Position numbers and translations under genes: made by a program | Notes under the pieces: generated by a model | Database searches by the model: none | Seen by the model: the letters and a program-made list of their open reading frames with translations, nothing else | Told to the model about the DNA's origin: nothing | Part shown: positions 36,531-49,700 of the stretch, one piece after another | How the letters are laid out: each line of letters begins with the position of its first letter | Position numbering within the stretch: position 1 is the first letter of the stretch | Assembly: GCA_016748015.1 (NCBI GenBank) | Contig: JAAOMT010000322.1 | Span: 82,660 to 146,659, forward strand | Direction of reading: 5' to 3' | DNA: 64,000 nucleotides | Source: Geosiphon pyriformis | Taxonomy: Eukaryota > Glomeromycota > Glomeromycetes > Archaeosporales > Geosiphonaceae

Positions 36531-39100
36531 AGTTTTTTAAATTGTAAAGTTGGTCTATTTAGCCCAATTAACAAAGTTTTTACATGAGAATTTTGGAAAT
36601 TTGCGCTCACAGAATTTTCTATAACATATTGCTCTAAGCCCTAAAATAAAGTTTCAAGGTTAAAGGTTACAAATAAAATATTAATACGTCTATTTTAATA
36701 ATTATTCAATTTGAAGAATATTTTTCTAAATCTTTAGGCAGGGTTAGATTTTATTTTCATCCAATTAATTGAATTGCACTAAAAATCTAAATTTTAAATA
36801 TAGGCTGCACTTGGTTACAATTTTCTGATATTTAAAGATACAACAATTACTATTGAGAAATGCCAAAAAAAAGATTAATAATAATAATAAATAGAAAACA
36901 TTAGTAAATAGTTTTAGTCATAAACATAAAGTAAAAAGTCTACTAAATTTTTTTAATACTTTATAATTCATTTACTATTCAGATTATGTCAAAATTTGAA
37001 ATCCTATTATAAAAATTGATTAAAAATATTATTATTAAAAATAATTTCTGCTATTATATTAATATATTAATGGTTTTTTTATTTTAACAAATATTTATTT
37101 GGATTTTTTAAGTTCAAAATATTTTTTCCTTTTATTTTTTCATTACAAATTTTAAAAGTGATTGTTGAATCATAAAATTATTAATTTTTGTTGAAAATAA
37201 ACAGAAATGTATAAATTATGTTGAAAAAGGTTTATTAAAATCTTTACAAATTTAAAAATAAATTGTCATTTAGTCTTGTTCATTGTTTGTATTTATTTGG
37301 TCCCAAAATATTCATAAAATATAATAACTAAAATATAAAATCTTATGTTAAACCAATTACAAAAAATGATTAATAATGTAATTATAATTTTTTGAACAAT
37401 AAATAAAAATCAATTAAAATATGCTTTTTATTTTCATTTAATATGTTCAACCTTAAAATTTTTGAATAACTGATTTAAATATATAACCAAAATTAATTTA
37501 ACATGTTATTTTAATATTAAAATCAAATATTATGTATAAAAATTAATTTTAACTACAAATGACCATTATATTAATGGTAATTAATTCAACCATGTAATAT
37601 TTAACATGATACTGATTCTAATTTATTAAAAGGGCATTTCAATATTATATAATGACTTTAATATTAGGCAATATATTAAATTTATCTCGTAAAATTTTTA
37701 AATAACTATCGAGTTAAAATTTTTAACAAACCAGTTTGAAAATTTGCCATTTTTTCCAAATTAAATATATGTAATTTATTAATGACAAAACAATTGAATA
37801 AATTAAAATCCAGTTTTATATTAAAAAACAGTTTCAAATTATTTTTAATAATATTACTTGAATATTTAGTCTTTTATTTATATTTGACTTATAAAATTAT
37901 AAAAACTTTTCAAAATTTAAAACAGTTTAGTCTTTATAAACAAGAAATTCATTAAGTTTTTCATAGTATTTATAATCATAAAAATAACTTCAAATAAATA
38001 ATACAAAATATTTGATTTTTTTTATAAAAACATTAGGTTTTATTTTAGCAGCAAAAAAAGTAATGACTTAAAAAATATTTAAATGATTGATAATTTAAGT
38101 TTTAAAAACAGAGTAATAAAAATAATAAAAAGTGCATATGTTCAAAAGTATCTTTAATGATTTCTGTTTTACAATATCTATAAATTATATTGTCTACAAC
38201 AAATCTTTTTCAATCAATATTAATTGTAATAGTGTAAAATTCTATTTAAAATAATTATAAATAATAGCTTTTTATTGCTTAACATTTAGTTTTTTACTAG
38301 ATTTTAATAATCAAGAAAGTTGACCAATTGTAATACATTTTTTTTGTCATTAAAAAAATTTGGCATTTCAATTTAAGGGACTTAATACATTAACAGGTTT
38401 TAGTACCAGCCTAATTAAAGTATTAATATTTTGTAAATAAAATAATAATGAATATTCAATATTTTTAAATTCTTCTGATATAAAACAAGTTTTTAATTAC
38501 TTCTAACAACAATATGCTGAAATATTAAATTTTGTTTGATTCAAAGAATGCTTACTAAAAGTATTTTCGACAAATAAATCGCAATCAGTTTAAAAAATAT
38601 AATTATTTGTCAAAATTTAGCATTACAAAATGTAATCCATCATGAATTGAGTGTTGGTTCAAGAATACAAAGAGCTTTCATAATCTCTTTGATGCTGCAC
38701 TATTAATGTATGTTGAGAACTAGATAAAAGAATTTTTGATAATAAAAATATTAAATCAACATACTTGGTCCGACAGAATGCTGCTCCGAAGTATTAAGAA
38801 AAAACATACATTTTTTTCTTATACGAGAATTATTATTAGCTTTGTTATATCCATATATTCATTGAGAGAACAGTTGATTTACTAAAGCATACTGACAAAC
38901 ATCTTCTCTAATTCACGAAAATTAAACCTTTTAAATTTTAAGTATTTGAGATAGAGTTGGATAAAAACAAATCAAATTGAATCTTAAATCAAAAAACATT
39001 TAACAAGTAACATTAAAAGTTTTTCGTCACGCACACTTAATTCATCGACCAAACGCTTTGCAGAAATATATAAATACACTGCTTTGAATTAGTATCAATC
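36531..39100. other. AT-rich desert
   Basis: 36.9-38.6 kb is almost pure A/T and resembles the island at 15.7-25.7 kb, but no element peptide could be read in it. No gene is supported. Confidence 0.4.
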
Positions 39101-39676
39101 AATGATCGCGAGAGTTAAGGTATATTTTCTTGTCTAACTATTTTCATGTTATGCATCTCCATCATGCTATTGCCAGATTAAAAAATCGTTATTCATTATA
39201 CTTGCTCCTAGTCACTCTTGACGATCGACATTCAAAATGAAAAATTTTCTTGTCATGATGAAGGTGGTGTTGAGTTTTTTTAATTTAAAGCTTTAATTTT
39301 ATATAGCCGCATATTTCAGAATTTAATGAAATTTTCTGGCTCTTCTTCTTTTCGAGTCTACCCTATCACGGGTGCTTTCTGGATCTCAAGAATTTTGGAT
39401 GCTAAATTGATATCTGTCTTTACATTTGACCAACCACGAATGGGAGAACTTCGTTTATCAAAATTTTTAAATGATTGCATAAGTATATACCGGATCACCT
39501 ATCAAGATGATTTTATGCCACAAATGCCTTCCAGAAGCGGAGATTTAAAAGGATATTTTCGTTCTGCGTATGAATATTGGATTGAACAAGATTGCGAATG
39601 TTCAGATCCATCTATCTCGAAAAACTCTGCCACAAAACCAGCACATTTTAATCTTTATGCATATAAAGAATTTTGA
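39101..39676 (+). pseudogene. Class 3 lipase C-terminal fragment
   Basis: The open part (39326-39676) reads VFTFDQPRMGELRLSKFLN, then IYRITYQDDFMPQMP, GYFRSAYEYWIEQDCECSDP and KPAHFNLYAY. This is the C-terminal half of a fungal class 3 (Lipase_3) alpha/beta hydrolase: the TFGQPR strand, the catalytic-Asp region (DDFMPQMP) and a histidine near the end (AHFNLY). The GHSxG nucleophile elbow is not visible. An AG acceptor (TTTCAG at about 39314-39319) precedes the frame. Upstream, TATATAAATACA (39068) and an ATG at 39101 followed by a short frame may be the remains of a first exon, but it meets a stop. It is most likely a truncated pseudogene; an undetected split gene is possible. Confidence 0.5.
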
Positions 39677-41554
39677 AATGAATATTTACAGAGATTTGAA
39701 TAGCCCAAGGTGATAGTTTTAAAACTTTGGAATTTTCAAGAAATTTAAACTTCCTATGACATTCTTCTATATATAAAAGGAATGCAATGAAATGGCATAA
39801 AGTTCTCAAGCACCAAATAATTTAAGACTAGAGCTACACTTTGGTCCATATTTCGGCTATTTAATAGGAATATGTTGATGCCTCAGGAAATCTAAATATG
39901 GCATTATCAGATTTTTAGAATTGCACACCTCTGACTCTTATATGGTTGATCCTATTCGATCGAGTAGGAACTAGATACCTAACAAATGTATTAACTAATC
40001 TTAAAGCTTCAAAGCACCCATTACGATAATTCAAATAGTTCATAGCTAAATGAATGCACAGCTTTCAGATCCATTCAGGTGACATTTTTTATTTTTAAGC
40101 ATTACTATCATCAGAAACTAGAATCTTAAAAGAATATAGGATTTTCAAATTTAATTTTAGCCAATTTTTTGTGATAAGATATATTTTGAAATTTTGGCTT
40201 AAGCTTATTTTACCTGATTTATTTATTATCAATACTTTTTCCACTTACAAATACACATTTTTTTATATCATGGAGGAAAATTATAAATAAATTGAATATT
40301 AGAATATTAGTATAGCTCCAAGCAAATTTTTATTCGGGATAAAGTAAATTTTAAATCTACATTTAATTTTCAAGCACCTTATTTGGTACTTTTTATATTT
40401 TATCACATTGAAAGATTTACTTAAGGAAGATTATAAATAGTTTTATCTTTGTATATTGATAAAAGTGTCTTGGTAATGTGGTAATGCTTTGAAATTAAGA
40501 TCATTATAAACGAAACGTAATTTTTTTTAACGCTGCTCTGAAGTTCAGTGTATCGTTTATATAATATACTTTTTGATTTTTAGAATAAATTTTTGCGTAA
40601 CTTTTCTTTGCAAACCCAATTTGTTTGTCATTGAAAAAGGTTAAATTTTATTTAAGAATTTTACATCTGATTTATATGATGCCCTGTACCTCCCAAAGAG
40701 ATGAATTTAGGCTTGATAAAAAAAAATTGCTCATCTTTTTACTTAATTAGTGAAATATTTTCTCTGTTCCACTTTTCAGACTCATTTTTAGGATTCTTTG
40801 GATCGATGCCAACATAAACACTTTTCCCACTATTATATGCAAAATAAATTTATTAACTGATTGTGAATTCAAAATCAAAATGCGAAGATAAAACTAACCA
40901 TCAAATTATGTGATATCAATATTAAAACAAATTATAAAAAGCACAAAAACACAATCCTACATGCTTGTGCTTTCAAACTAAGGATTTGCCGCATTCAAGG
41001 TTCAAACCTAAGAACCCTTTATTTTCGCCAAGAGAATTTATAGATATTAATAATCGACTAGAATCTTCTATTTGATATGGCAGCTTCAAATAAATTGTGT
41101 GGGAATTTAGACTTATGAAGATATTAAATTTAAAAATCAGATATAAATATTTATTATATCAAAGCCTTCGACAAAGTTGGCATATGCTTTCATTATCCAG
41201 TACGATATAAATTTTTTAATGAATTGCTGCTTTCGTCCATGAGAAAATTTTTCTTACCAACATTTCCATATTAGATCAGATAAGAAATCTTATAATGTAT
41301 TCTTTTGACTTTTCGGAGCTACCTCCATAGTAAAAATAGAAATTTAATATGAGGCTGATTGTTATTTCCTTTGCTTAACATCTAATTGGCACGTAAGATT
41401 AGCTTTCTGACATTATTTCTCAAAATAGTAAACTATGATAAAATTTAAAATAGAGATGACGGCCAAAAATTTTTGGATATTGGTTTTACGTTTAATTTTT
41501 CCTAAAATTTGATCAAGTTTGAAAAAATTATTAAATGAGAACACCATGAATACT
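39677..41554. other. Intergenic, one unrecognised open stretch
   Basis: On the minus strand, 40834-40733 reads AYNSGKSVYVGIDPKNPKNE then SEKWNRENISLIK before a stop, behind a possible AG. It looks like an exon but is not recognised. A plus-strand LELHFGPYFGY near 39830 recalls a TLDc turn but is isolated. The remainder shows nothing. Confidence 0.35.
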
Positions 41555-41566
41555 CTATAAAAACCC
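41555..41566 (+). promoter_or_regulatory. TATA-like element of the secreted peptide gene
   Basis: CTATAAAAACC lies about 105 bp upstream of the ATG at 41666, followed by a pyrimidine-rich leader (CATCCCCTC). The same ATAAAAACC form occurs about 95 bp upstream of the BTB gene at 56853. Confidence 0.5.
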
Positions 41567-41665
41567 ATTTTTTCTCCAGCTTTTTATCCTTATTCAACAA
41601 AGTTCACTTTCTCAAAAAACTTTTCATCCCCTCAAACATCTGAAAAACACGTAAAAAACTACGAG

Positions 41666-41984
41666 ATGGCCAAAGAAAAATTAGTTTTCAAAATTCTTCT
41701 CATATCCACTTTTCTTGCTTATGGTTTTCTATTCACTTGGGTAGATGCGTTTCCAAAGGGAAAAAGTATGAGTTGATAAATTAGTACTTTTGACAAAATT
41801 TAAAAAGTTTCGGAATTTACTAATTATGCATAAGAAAAAATGCTAATTGTATTTGGCATATTGCAAAACATCACTAGTAGGTTCGCTTGAGAAACGTACT
41901 TTTTGTGGAGGCAACAAACCAGAATGTCCTAAGTGTTTCCCAGGTGAAGCATGTGCCCTGGACCACCCATGCTGCCATACGTAG
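41666..41984 (+). CDS. Small secreted cysteine-rich peptide (effector candidate)
   Basis: Two exons, 41666-41765 and 41881-41984, join across a 115-bp GT-AG intron (phase 1) to 67 codons plus stop (TAG at 41982-41984). Residues 1-30 are a classic signal peptide: a basic start (MAKEKLVFK), a hydrophobic core (ILLISTFLAYGFLFTW) and cleavage probably after VDA. A short pro-segment FPKGKSSLEKR ends in a Lys-Arg Kex2-type site. The mature part of 27 residues starts TFCGG and holds six cysteines spaced C-x6-C-x2-C-x5-C-x5-C-C, enough for three disulfides, ending HPCCHT. There are no lysines after the middle and no tryptophan. I do not recognise the family; the pattern is knottin-like. Such proteins in mycorrhizal fungi are often effectors or signalling peptides, but function is inference. 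It sits alone in a repeat-rich zone with a TATA element upstream. Confidence 0.8.
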
Positions 41985-44690
41985 ATTATTTTAATAGTTA
42001 GACATATTAGCTCTCAAATTTCAGTCAGAATGGAAGCTTTTTTCCCTTATTATTGTTCTCAAAAACAAAAGCAAGTTTTATAATGCTGATTGGCTTTTTT
42101 AATTTAGTTTATTCTTAATTAACGAATAAATTTGCTAGCTATTAAATCATTGTTTTGATGAGAAGCTCTATATATATATATATTAATGTTTGAGCGAAAA
42201 ACATCCACTTTTACTGAATTGAAGGGTTTCAACAATTTTGCAAATTTACTGAAAAATTTTCGATATTTAATTGAGAATATTCTGTTCCTAACACTATTCG
42301 TCATGATCGGATGAAAAATTTTTCAATTTATAACTGCTGCCTGCCCGACTGTCTTTTAAAAAAATATAATAGTGCTAGGGACAAAGGCTATTGCAAAAAA
42401 AATAGAGGTAATTTTTTCTTCAATCACTTTAAACTGCATACTTAATGTAACGAGGATGATAACCCTTTTGCAAAACAAGTGATCACCAATTCAAGTCTCC
42501 GAGTGATTAGCAAGATCTTTCACGCTTTACACTAAAGTTCGATCAAATGCAAAGTTTCTAAAGAGTTATTTATTTGTAGCGGATACTGATCTGCAACAAA
42601 AACCTCGAGGCGAGGTGGTTATCCATTTTTTCCTTGAACTCGATAATAAACTGATTTCTCATTTTATGTTGTTCCAGGGATCAAAGATCTAGGTATTCGA
42701 CATCCTAAAGTTTGTACTTTTTCATTCCTGTCTATGTGCGTATTATTTTCATATGTTGGCATTTTTCTTTACAATTATAAATTGGCTTACGAGTCCACAA
42801 TCCTTATATTGAGAAATTTCTGGTAGTTTATTAACTTGTTATAATTATAATATTTGGTATAAAAACATAAATTTATTATAGTATTAAAAACTTTTTTTAA
42901 ATAAATTTAAATTAATTTTAGTTATTTTAAAAGCTTTTTAGTTTATTAAAATTATTTAAATATTAAATTTTATTAAATATTAAATTAATCAACTAAAAAT
43001 TATTAATAATTTTTAAAACTGTTTATTCAATAAATTACAAAAACAAGTTTCTTATTTCTCAAGTTAATTTTAACAAATACGATTTAAAAAAGATAAAAAA
43101 AGAAATAAGGTTGAATTTAATTTAGTAGTAAAAATGTTAGAAATAAATATAAAATAAAGTGATTAAAATATAATTGAAATAAGTATTTTTAATTATTTTA
43201 AATTTATTAATATTTATAAATTGCTTCAATTATTATTTTTGTTAAATAAAAAAAACGTTTAAGCTTTGCGCACTTTTTTTAAAAATAAATCAATTGTTTA
43301 AAATTAAATTTTGTATTCTATTAAGATATTTTAAAGCCAAAAATTTTTGTAAGTTAATATCGAAGTTGAACAAAAAAGGCGTGCAAATGAAACTCATATT
43401 ATTTAAGTAGTTATTTTTATTTATGTAAGACAATTAAAAAACTTATTTGGGACAAAAGATTTTTGTTATTTTTTATGAAAATTACTCTATTTTCAAGAAA
43501 TTTCGACGAAAACAATAAGATCTGCTTATTTAATAAGTGTTATTGATTTTCAAATACACAAAATAATAAAAAGTTTTTGTAATTTGAAAAAATTGGAATA
43601 ACAAACAAATATTAAAATGGTTAAAATAATAAAATTAACTTAAAAATTTAAAAAATACAATCTTAAAACAAATATGTAAAATAAACTCAACAAAAATAAT
43701 ACTTTGTTAATTTAAAATACAAAATTATGGATAAAAAAGAGAAGTGTTTTAAAATAAATGACAATTTTACAGTATATTACTAAACTAGAAAAAAATTATA
43801 ACAAACAATTTATAATTTCACAATAATAGTGGTTTTAAGAATCATTTTGATAATTATTAAAATTGTATTTCATTATATTTGTATGCAATTAATATTATAT
43901 TTAATTAAATCATAAAAAAATACCAGTTTTTACTAATAATTAATAGTTTACCTAATTAAATTCTTTTTGGAAATATTTTTTAAAATATCATTTTGTACTA
44001 ATAAAGTTACCAAAATTAAAATATAATATAAATTATAGTTTTAATTCACATTATCAATTTTTTTATTAATATTATTTTTGAATAATAGTTATTAAATGCT
44101 GTACCATCAGTTTTGTTAAAACACTTGATAACCTTTTCTTTTAATAAAATAGAAATCAAAACTTTTTAACTATTTTGATGAGCTTGCAAGCGTTTTAGGA
44201 AAAACCAAATTTAAATAATTTAGGAAGAATTATGGAGTTTTGGATTTCGTTTTCTATAAGATTTAAAAGAATTATAGTTAGAATGAAAAATTACGATAAT
44301 AGAATCAATAAAATACTTCAATATCTTGAATGAAACTTTAAAAAAAACTTTGATAATTAGCTTTTATTATAGATAAAAAATTACTGACAACATTAAACAA
44401 TCTGAATTATTTGGAAAGATGAATGCAAATATGAGGAAATGACCAAAATTGACCAATTCTGAATAACTTATTTTAAAAAAAAATCCTCATTAATTTAAAA
44501 AATGGGTTGATAGTTTGAGAGTAAAATATTATAAAGAAAAATTTTCAGTCAAGAATAATCTGGATTAAAAATTAACAGTTTAGATATTTCATGGTTTTCA
44601 TATAGAGGCTGTGATCGTTGGAGGCGATTTGATTAAAGACTCGGAATTAATTGATCAATCGATAATGTGCAGGTTAACATGTGACTTCTC
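41985..44690. other. AT-rich desert
   Basis: No gene is supported. 42.85-44.15 kb is nearly pure A/T and may be another decayed repeat. Short frames at 42119-42304 have no recognisable features. Confidence 0.4.
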
Positions 44691-44724
44691 CAGATCATTA
44701 TATAACTATGTTCGATAGCATAAA

Positions 44725-46745
44725 TCCCTAATACGTAGAGAAAAAGACCTCACTCAGACTTCTCATATTTTACCAATGTCACCCCAACAATACTTTCACG
44801 CTTTATCCAATGATTTTGGGAATTTATTTGACAGTCAGAAGTTCTCTGATATTAGAATTATAGTTGGCGAAGCGACCAATATTAGAACTTTTCATGCTCA
44901 TTCCCAAATTTTAGCAGCAAGATCATCATATTTTGCTGTCGCACTCTCTAGCAATTGGATTAAAAGGGAAAATAATATCATTATTCTTCCTAAACCTAAT
45001 ATTTCACCAAAGATTTTTGAAATAATTCTCAGGTAAGGGTTTTCATTTGCTTCAAATATTTTGGCCAACATAAAATTGACTGTTTTATTTCCTAAACAGA
45101 TATATTTATAATGGCGAGATTTCTCTTGATAAACATGGAGTACCTACTATTTTAGAATTGCTTGTTACCGCTGACGAGCTTATTCTAGAAAACATAATTG
45201 ATCACCTTGAAGATTATTTGATTGAACACCGTGCAAAAGAGTTAGAAGAAAATTTCACCACTTTGCAGAAAACATCATTTATGCATGATTCTTTCAAGAA
45301 GTTACAAAAATTCTGCACCGAAATAGCTGCTAACAATCCAGCCATAGTTTTCGATTCGCAAGATTTTACCTCTCTTAGTGAAAAGGCTCTTTCCTCAATT
45401 TTAACCCGGGATGATCTAAATATAGAAGAATCTGAAATATGGGAAAAGATTGTTGAATGGGGAATTGCTAAATTAGATAACAATATTCAGACGAAAAAAG
45501 TTCCTTACTGGACAGATGAAAACTTTAACGCCTTTAAGGAATCCATCGAAAGGCTTCTACCTTTAATTCGGTTCTTTCACATATCTTCAGTTGACTTCTA
45601 TCACAAAGTAAAACCATTTGCGAGAATTTTACCTGGAACTTTATATGAAGATCTTTTACATCATTATCTCGTACCGGGTAGTTATCAAAAATCTGTAGAC
45701 GCTCAGCCATTCCGATCAACTGTTTCAAAGCTTCTTAAGTTACATAATATAAAGCAGCTTGATCATTGGATTCAAGGCAAAAACAAAAATACTCCTTTTG
45801 AAAGCAAACTTGGAAATGATTTTAAATTGTTACTTCGAGGCAGTCGAGACGGATTTACTCCAGCCGATTTCCATCGATTATGCGATGATAAAGGAGCAAC
45901 AATTAGCGTAATCAAAGTGAAAGGAACTGGTCAGATAATTGGCGGCTTTAACCCACAATCTTGGCACTCTCGAAATCAGTGGCTAGATGGAGAAGGAAGT
46001 TTTATTTTTTATCTTGGAGATGACAATGCTGAAAATGCTATACTTAGCAAATTTGTTAAAGGATGTGGACCTTTTAATGGGCCAGATTGTGGACCCTATT
46101 TTGGAAATAACAATATAAGATTGAGTGGCAATAATTTTAAAAATAGTTCATGGTGCTATTGTCAAAAGACAACTATTTATGAGCATGCTATAATGCCTGG
46201 GTCAGAAAATCAACAGATGAATTTTTCTGTCGAGGAGTATGAAGTTTTTCAAATCATAAAAAGATAAATTTGCTTTAATTAAATTTTATACTTTTGAAGG
46301 TTGGGCTGTCTATCTTAGAAACTGTCACTGGCGAAATATTCAATAGCCTACTATTTTTAGGTCTCACGGTAAAGTTTAGGTTTTATCACAGGCTAAAACC
46401 ATAAAACGTTCATTAGCTAAATAGCATTAGAAATATAACTTTTAAATGGATACTTGTGTTTCTCCGCTAATTAAAATTATAAATTTTAGATGGTGTTTTA
46501 CTTTTTACATTGCAATGATATAAACAAAAGATTTTAATAAAAATTTAATAAAGAGATTCGAAAAGAGTAAGATAGTTTTCTATTAAATAAAGTTTTTTAA
46601 TAGACTGTGATTGAAATTTGCCATTATTGAGAAGAGATGCAATTGATAATGCCCTTTCAAAACTATTAGTGACATTCTATTTTTTGCTCTGTCCCCTTAA
46701 AATCTCATTTTTCCGTTTTATAATAAATACCTGCCAAAAAATTTC
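44725..46745 (+). repeat. Right arm of inverted segmental duplication
   Basis: Counterpart of 31550-33560 in opposite orientation. Similarity starts near GATAGCATAAATCCC and runs through the gene to about AAAATCTCATTTTTCCGTTTTATAATA near 46700-46725. The 3' flank shows many substitutions and lacks a block of about 90 bases present in the other arm. Confidence 0.85.
44776..46267 (+). CDS. BTB-BACK-TLDc protein
   Basis: Two exons (44776-45032 and 45100-46267, intron 67 bp, phase 2) give 474 residues. Domains in order: BTB/POZ about 10-125 (FSDIRIIVGE, FHAHSQILAARSSYFAVAL, then YIYNGEISLD over the splice junction), BACK about 130-240 (FDSQDFTSLSEKALSSILTR, EIWEKIVEWGIAKL), and TLDc about 310-474 (LLLRGSRDGFTPADFHRLCD, GQIIGGFNPQSWHS, EGSFIFYLGDD). 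BTB proteins often dimerise or act as cullin-3 adaptors; TLDc domains are tied to oxidative-stress response and V-ATPase binding in other eukaryotes. Fusions of this layout are numerous in these fungi, and the exact role is unknown. A TATATAAC element lies at 44699, about 75 bp upstream. This is the complete member of the inverted pair. Confidence 0.9.
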
Positions 46746-49700
46746 CTAAAAAAACCGTTCGTTTAAAAAAGGGCAATATGATATACAATTTGATAGAAAT
46801 TTAATGTTGATAATTAATTAATGCTCACTCACATTTAACTTGGAGCCCGAAAGCTTCATGTAAAAACCTTTATGTGAGTGAATGCTAATTGGAGGGAACC
46901 ATTTATTTTAAATTACTTGTACAAGAAATTGGAAATATAATATTTTCTAATTTCGATTTATCAATTTTATGATACTTTCGGTGATCTTTTGATTGAGACG
47001 TAAAAATCCAATTATTATGGCTTAAAATCATCATGTATTTTAGTTAGATAGGGAATTCAAAGTTTTTTAATAGAAAATAACAAATAAACCTTCTTAGTTG
47101 CATGTTGCTTTCTCGATGTCATAGTTTTAAGTATTCAAACGAATGAATACTTAATCTTTAAAATAAATTTCCCAAAAATCATAAAAATAAACTAAGCACA
47201 TTTACCTATTTTAAATTGTCAAATATTATTAGGTATTTGCACCCATCACAAAATTATCATTGACGATAATAAAATAATCTTTATCCGGTTGATTAGATGT
47301 GCTCCACTGAAAAGTTTGATTATCTATATACAATATGACAAAATTGTGACTTTGTAGAGATAATTATTTTAATAAATAGAACAATAGGGTTATAAGTTAT
47401 GTTACTTCACCACTCTTTTGATAGATTCGTTAAGTTAAGACAAGGCTAGCTATTAAATGTGACTTATTAATCAGCAAATTAGATGGTTTATAAAATTTGC
47501 TGATTCTGAATTGATTTTCAAGATATATTGCATATTTTTCTCTTTTATGCTTTGTTTTTGTTTTTTTTTTCAATTATTAATTGAAGCTTTTTTTTTTTTA
47601 TACTGTTTCATATAAACTTAAACTATTATCTTTTCATGTTTTATGACATTGAATCACATCCAATGTTGATAAGTTTTCAGCTTTATTAATATCAAATAAC
47701 ACTGGTTTGTTATAAATAATACCTCAATTATTAAGATTTGAATTTAACATAAGTTTCTGCCAATCATTTGAATAAAAAGATCACTTTGTTTATCCTTAGT
47801 TGTTCAATAATATTATGAAGTAAAAATATTTATGGTGCAGGGTTTCAATTAACTGAGAAATTAATTAGCGAATATGAAATCAAGACGGAAAAAAGGACCC
47901 AGCCGCCTGTCTATGAAACAGATGCAGGTTTTAAAGTTCAAAATTATATGAGTCTAATTAATTTAAGACTATGAAAATAGCTATAGATTGGTCATTTTCC
48001 AATCCGCTAAACTTGAAAATAATAAATATAAAAGTTAAAACAGATGAGTCTAGATTTCAAACAAAATGATGACATTGTACTTTATATTTTTTAAATTTTA
48101 TTTATTTATTTATTTTAAAAGCTGATTCCAAAATTTAAAAATATATATATATATATATGTATATACTAATTAAACTAGAAATAATAATAATTATCTTTTA
48201 ATATAAAATCCATAATTATACAGATTTTTTAAATATATAAAAATTTTTTATTAAAATATTTTAATTTAATTTAATTTAGTTTGTTGTAGTAAATTAATTA
48301 AGTAATATTACAAATTAGAATGATATACTAATAAAAATTATATATAAAAATAAAATAACAAAAATAATTTAAAGAAAATAATTTTTAATTAAGTTCAATC
48401 AATTTATTAATTAAATAAAAAACAATATTTTTTAAATTATAAATATATAAATTATATTAAAAATCAATAAATATATGTTTGAATTTGAAAAAAATTAATT
48501 AAAATGGTTTTTTCAATTTAAAATTTAATTTTGAAATATTTCTAAATTTTAATTAAATTTTTTTGAAATATTGTAAAAGAAACATTAAAAATAATAATAA
48601 TTAATAAATATAATTTTTATAATAATAAATTTTTTTGAAGCATTTATAAAGATATATATATAATTATTTAAACAGTAAAATAAATTTTACTGTTTAAATA
48701 AAATATTAACTATTTTATCAAAAATTTTAATGTTGAGAAATAAGTTTAAATGCATTTGCATAATATGGTTTTTTAATACATGTCACTTGGCAAAATAAAA
48801 AAAATAAATCAAGAAAAACCTTTTTGTCTAATTTTTATAAAAAATCATTTACCGATTAGTTATTTTTGTTTTTGGTGAATATTTTCGAAAAAGCCAAATT
48901 TTGCAAGTAAACAATCATCATATACGATATATTATATTGTTTGAAAAATGGAAAAATTTGGTGTTCCTAAAAATAATATGAATACTCATTAGTCATATAA
49001 ATATGAGATTGGATGCTAATTTTAACTGTTCAGTAAAATCAAAGATGACCTTAAATATATGTATGTTTAATAATTACGTTGATTTGTTTTTTTATATACA
49101 TGTAATCAGAAATGGGCCACAAAGAGGTACTAGATAAGAATTTTTATTTAGGTGCACAAGATTTCATATCATTCTATCATTTTTTATTTTTTTTAACAAC
49201 GTGAATATTAATATTTTCCGATTATTATAAAGAAACTAAATGACAAATGATTGTAAATACAAAGTATTATTCCATTTGTAGTTGTTCATTTCGGCCGATT
49301 TGAAGCTTTGTTAAACGTTTCAATAAATAAAGGTAAACCCGATACGATACGTTACGTTACGTTACGAGCTAGTAAGAATTATCATCTCAAAATGGATAAA
49401 AAATTATTTGAATGATGTAATCCCCCTTAATTTCTGAAATTAGAAGTAAAAAGCCGGATCATAAAGTTATTGAAAACGTAAAAGATCAAAGCCCCAGAAT
49501 ATACTGACATGGATTCATCCATAATGTATTTTTAATTTTCCAAGAGTTAAATATTTATTTTCTCGCTGATTCTGAACTTCAAAGCATGCACAGTATATCA
49601 GTTAAAAATATCATCTACCATAATCGAAGCGAAGATTTATTTCGAGATGACGCAATGTACGATTTAGGAAGTTGTAGTATTCTTTATCAAAGAAGAAAGG

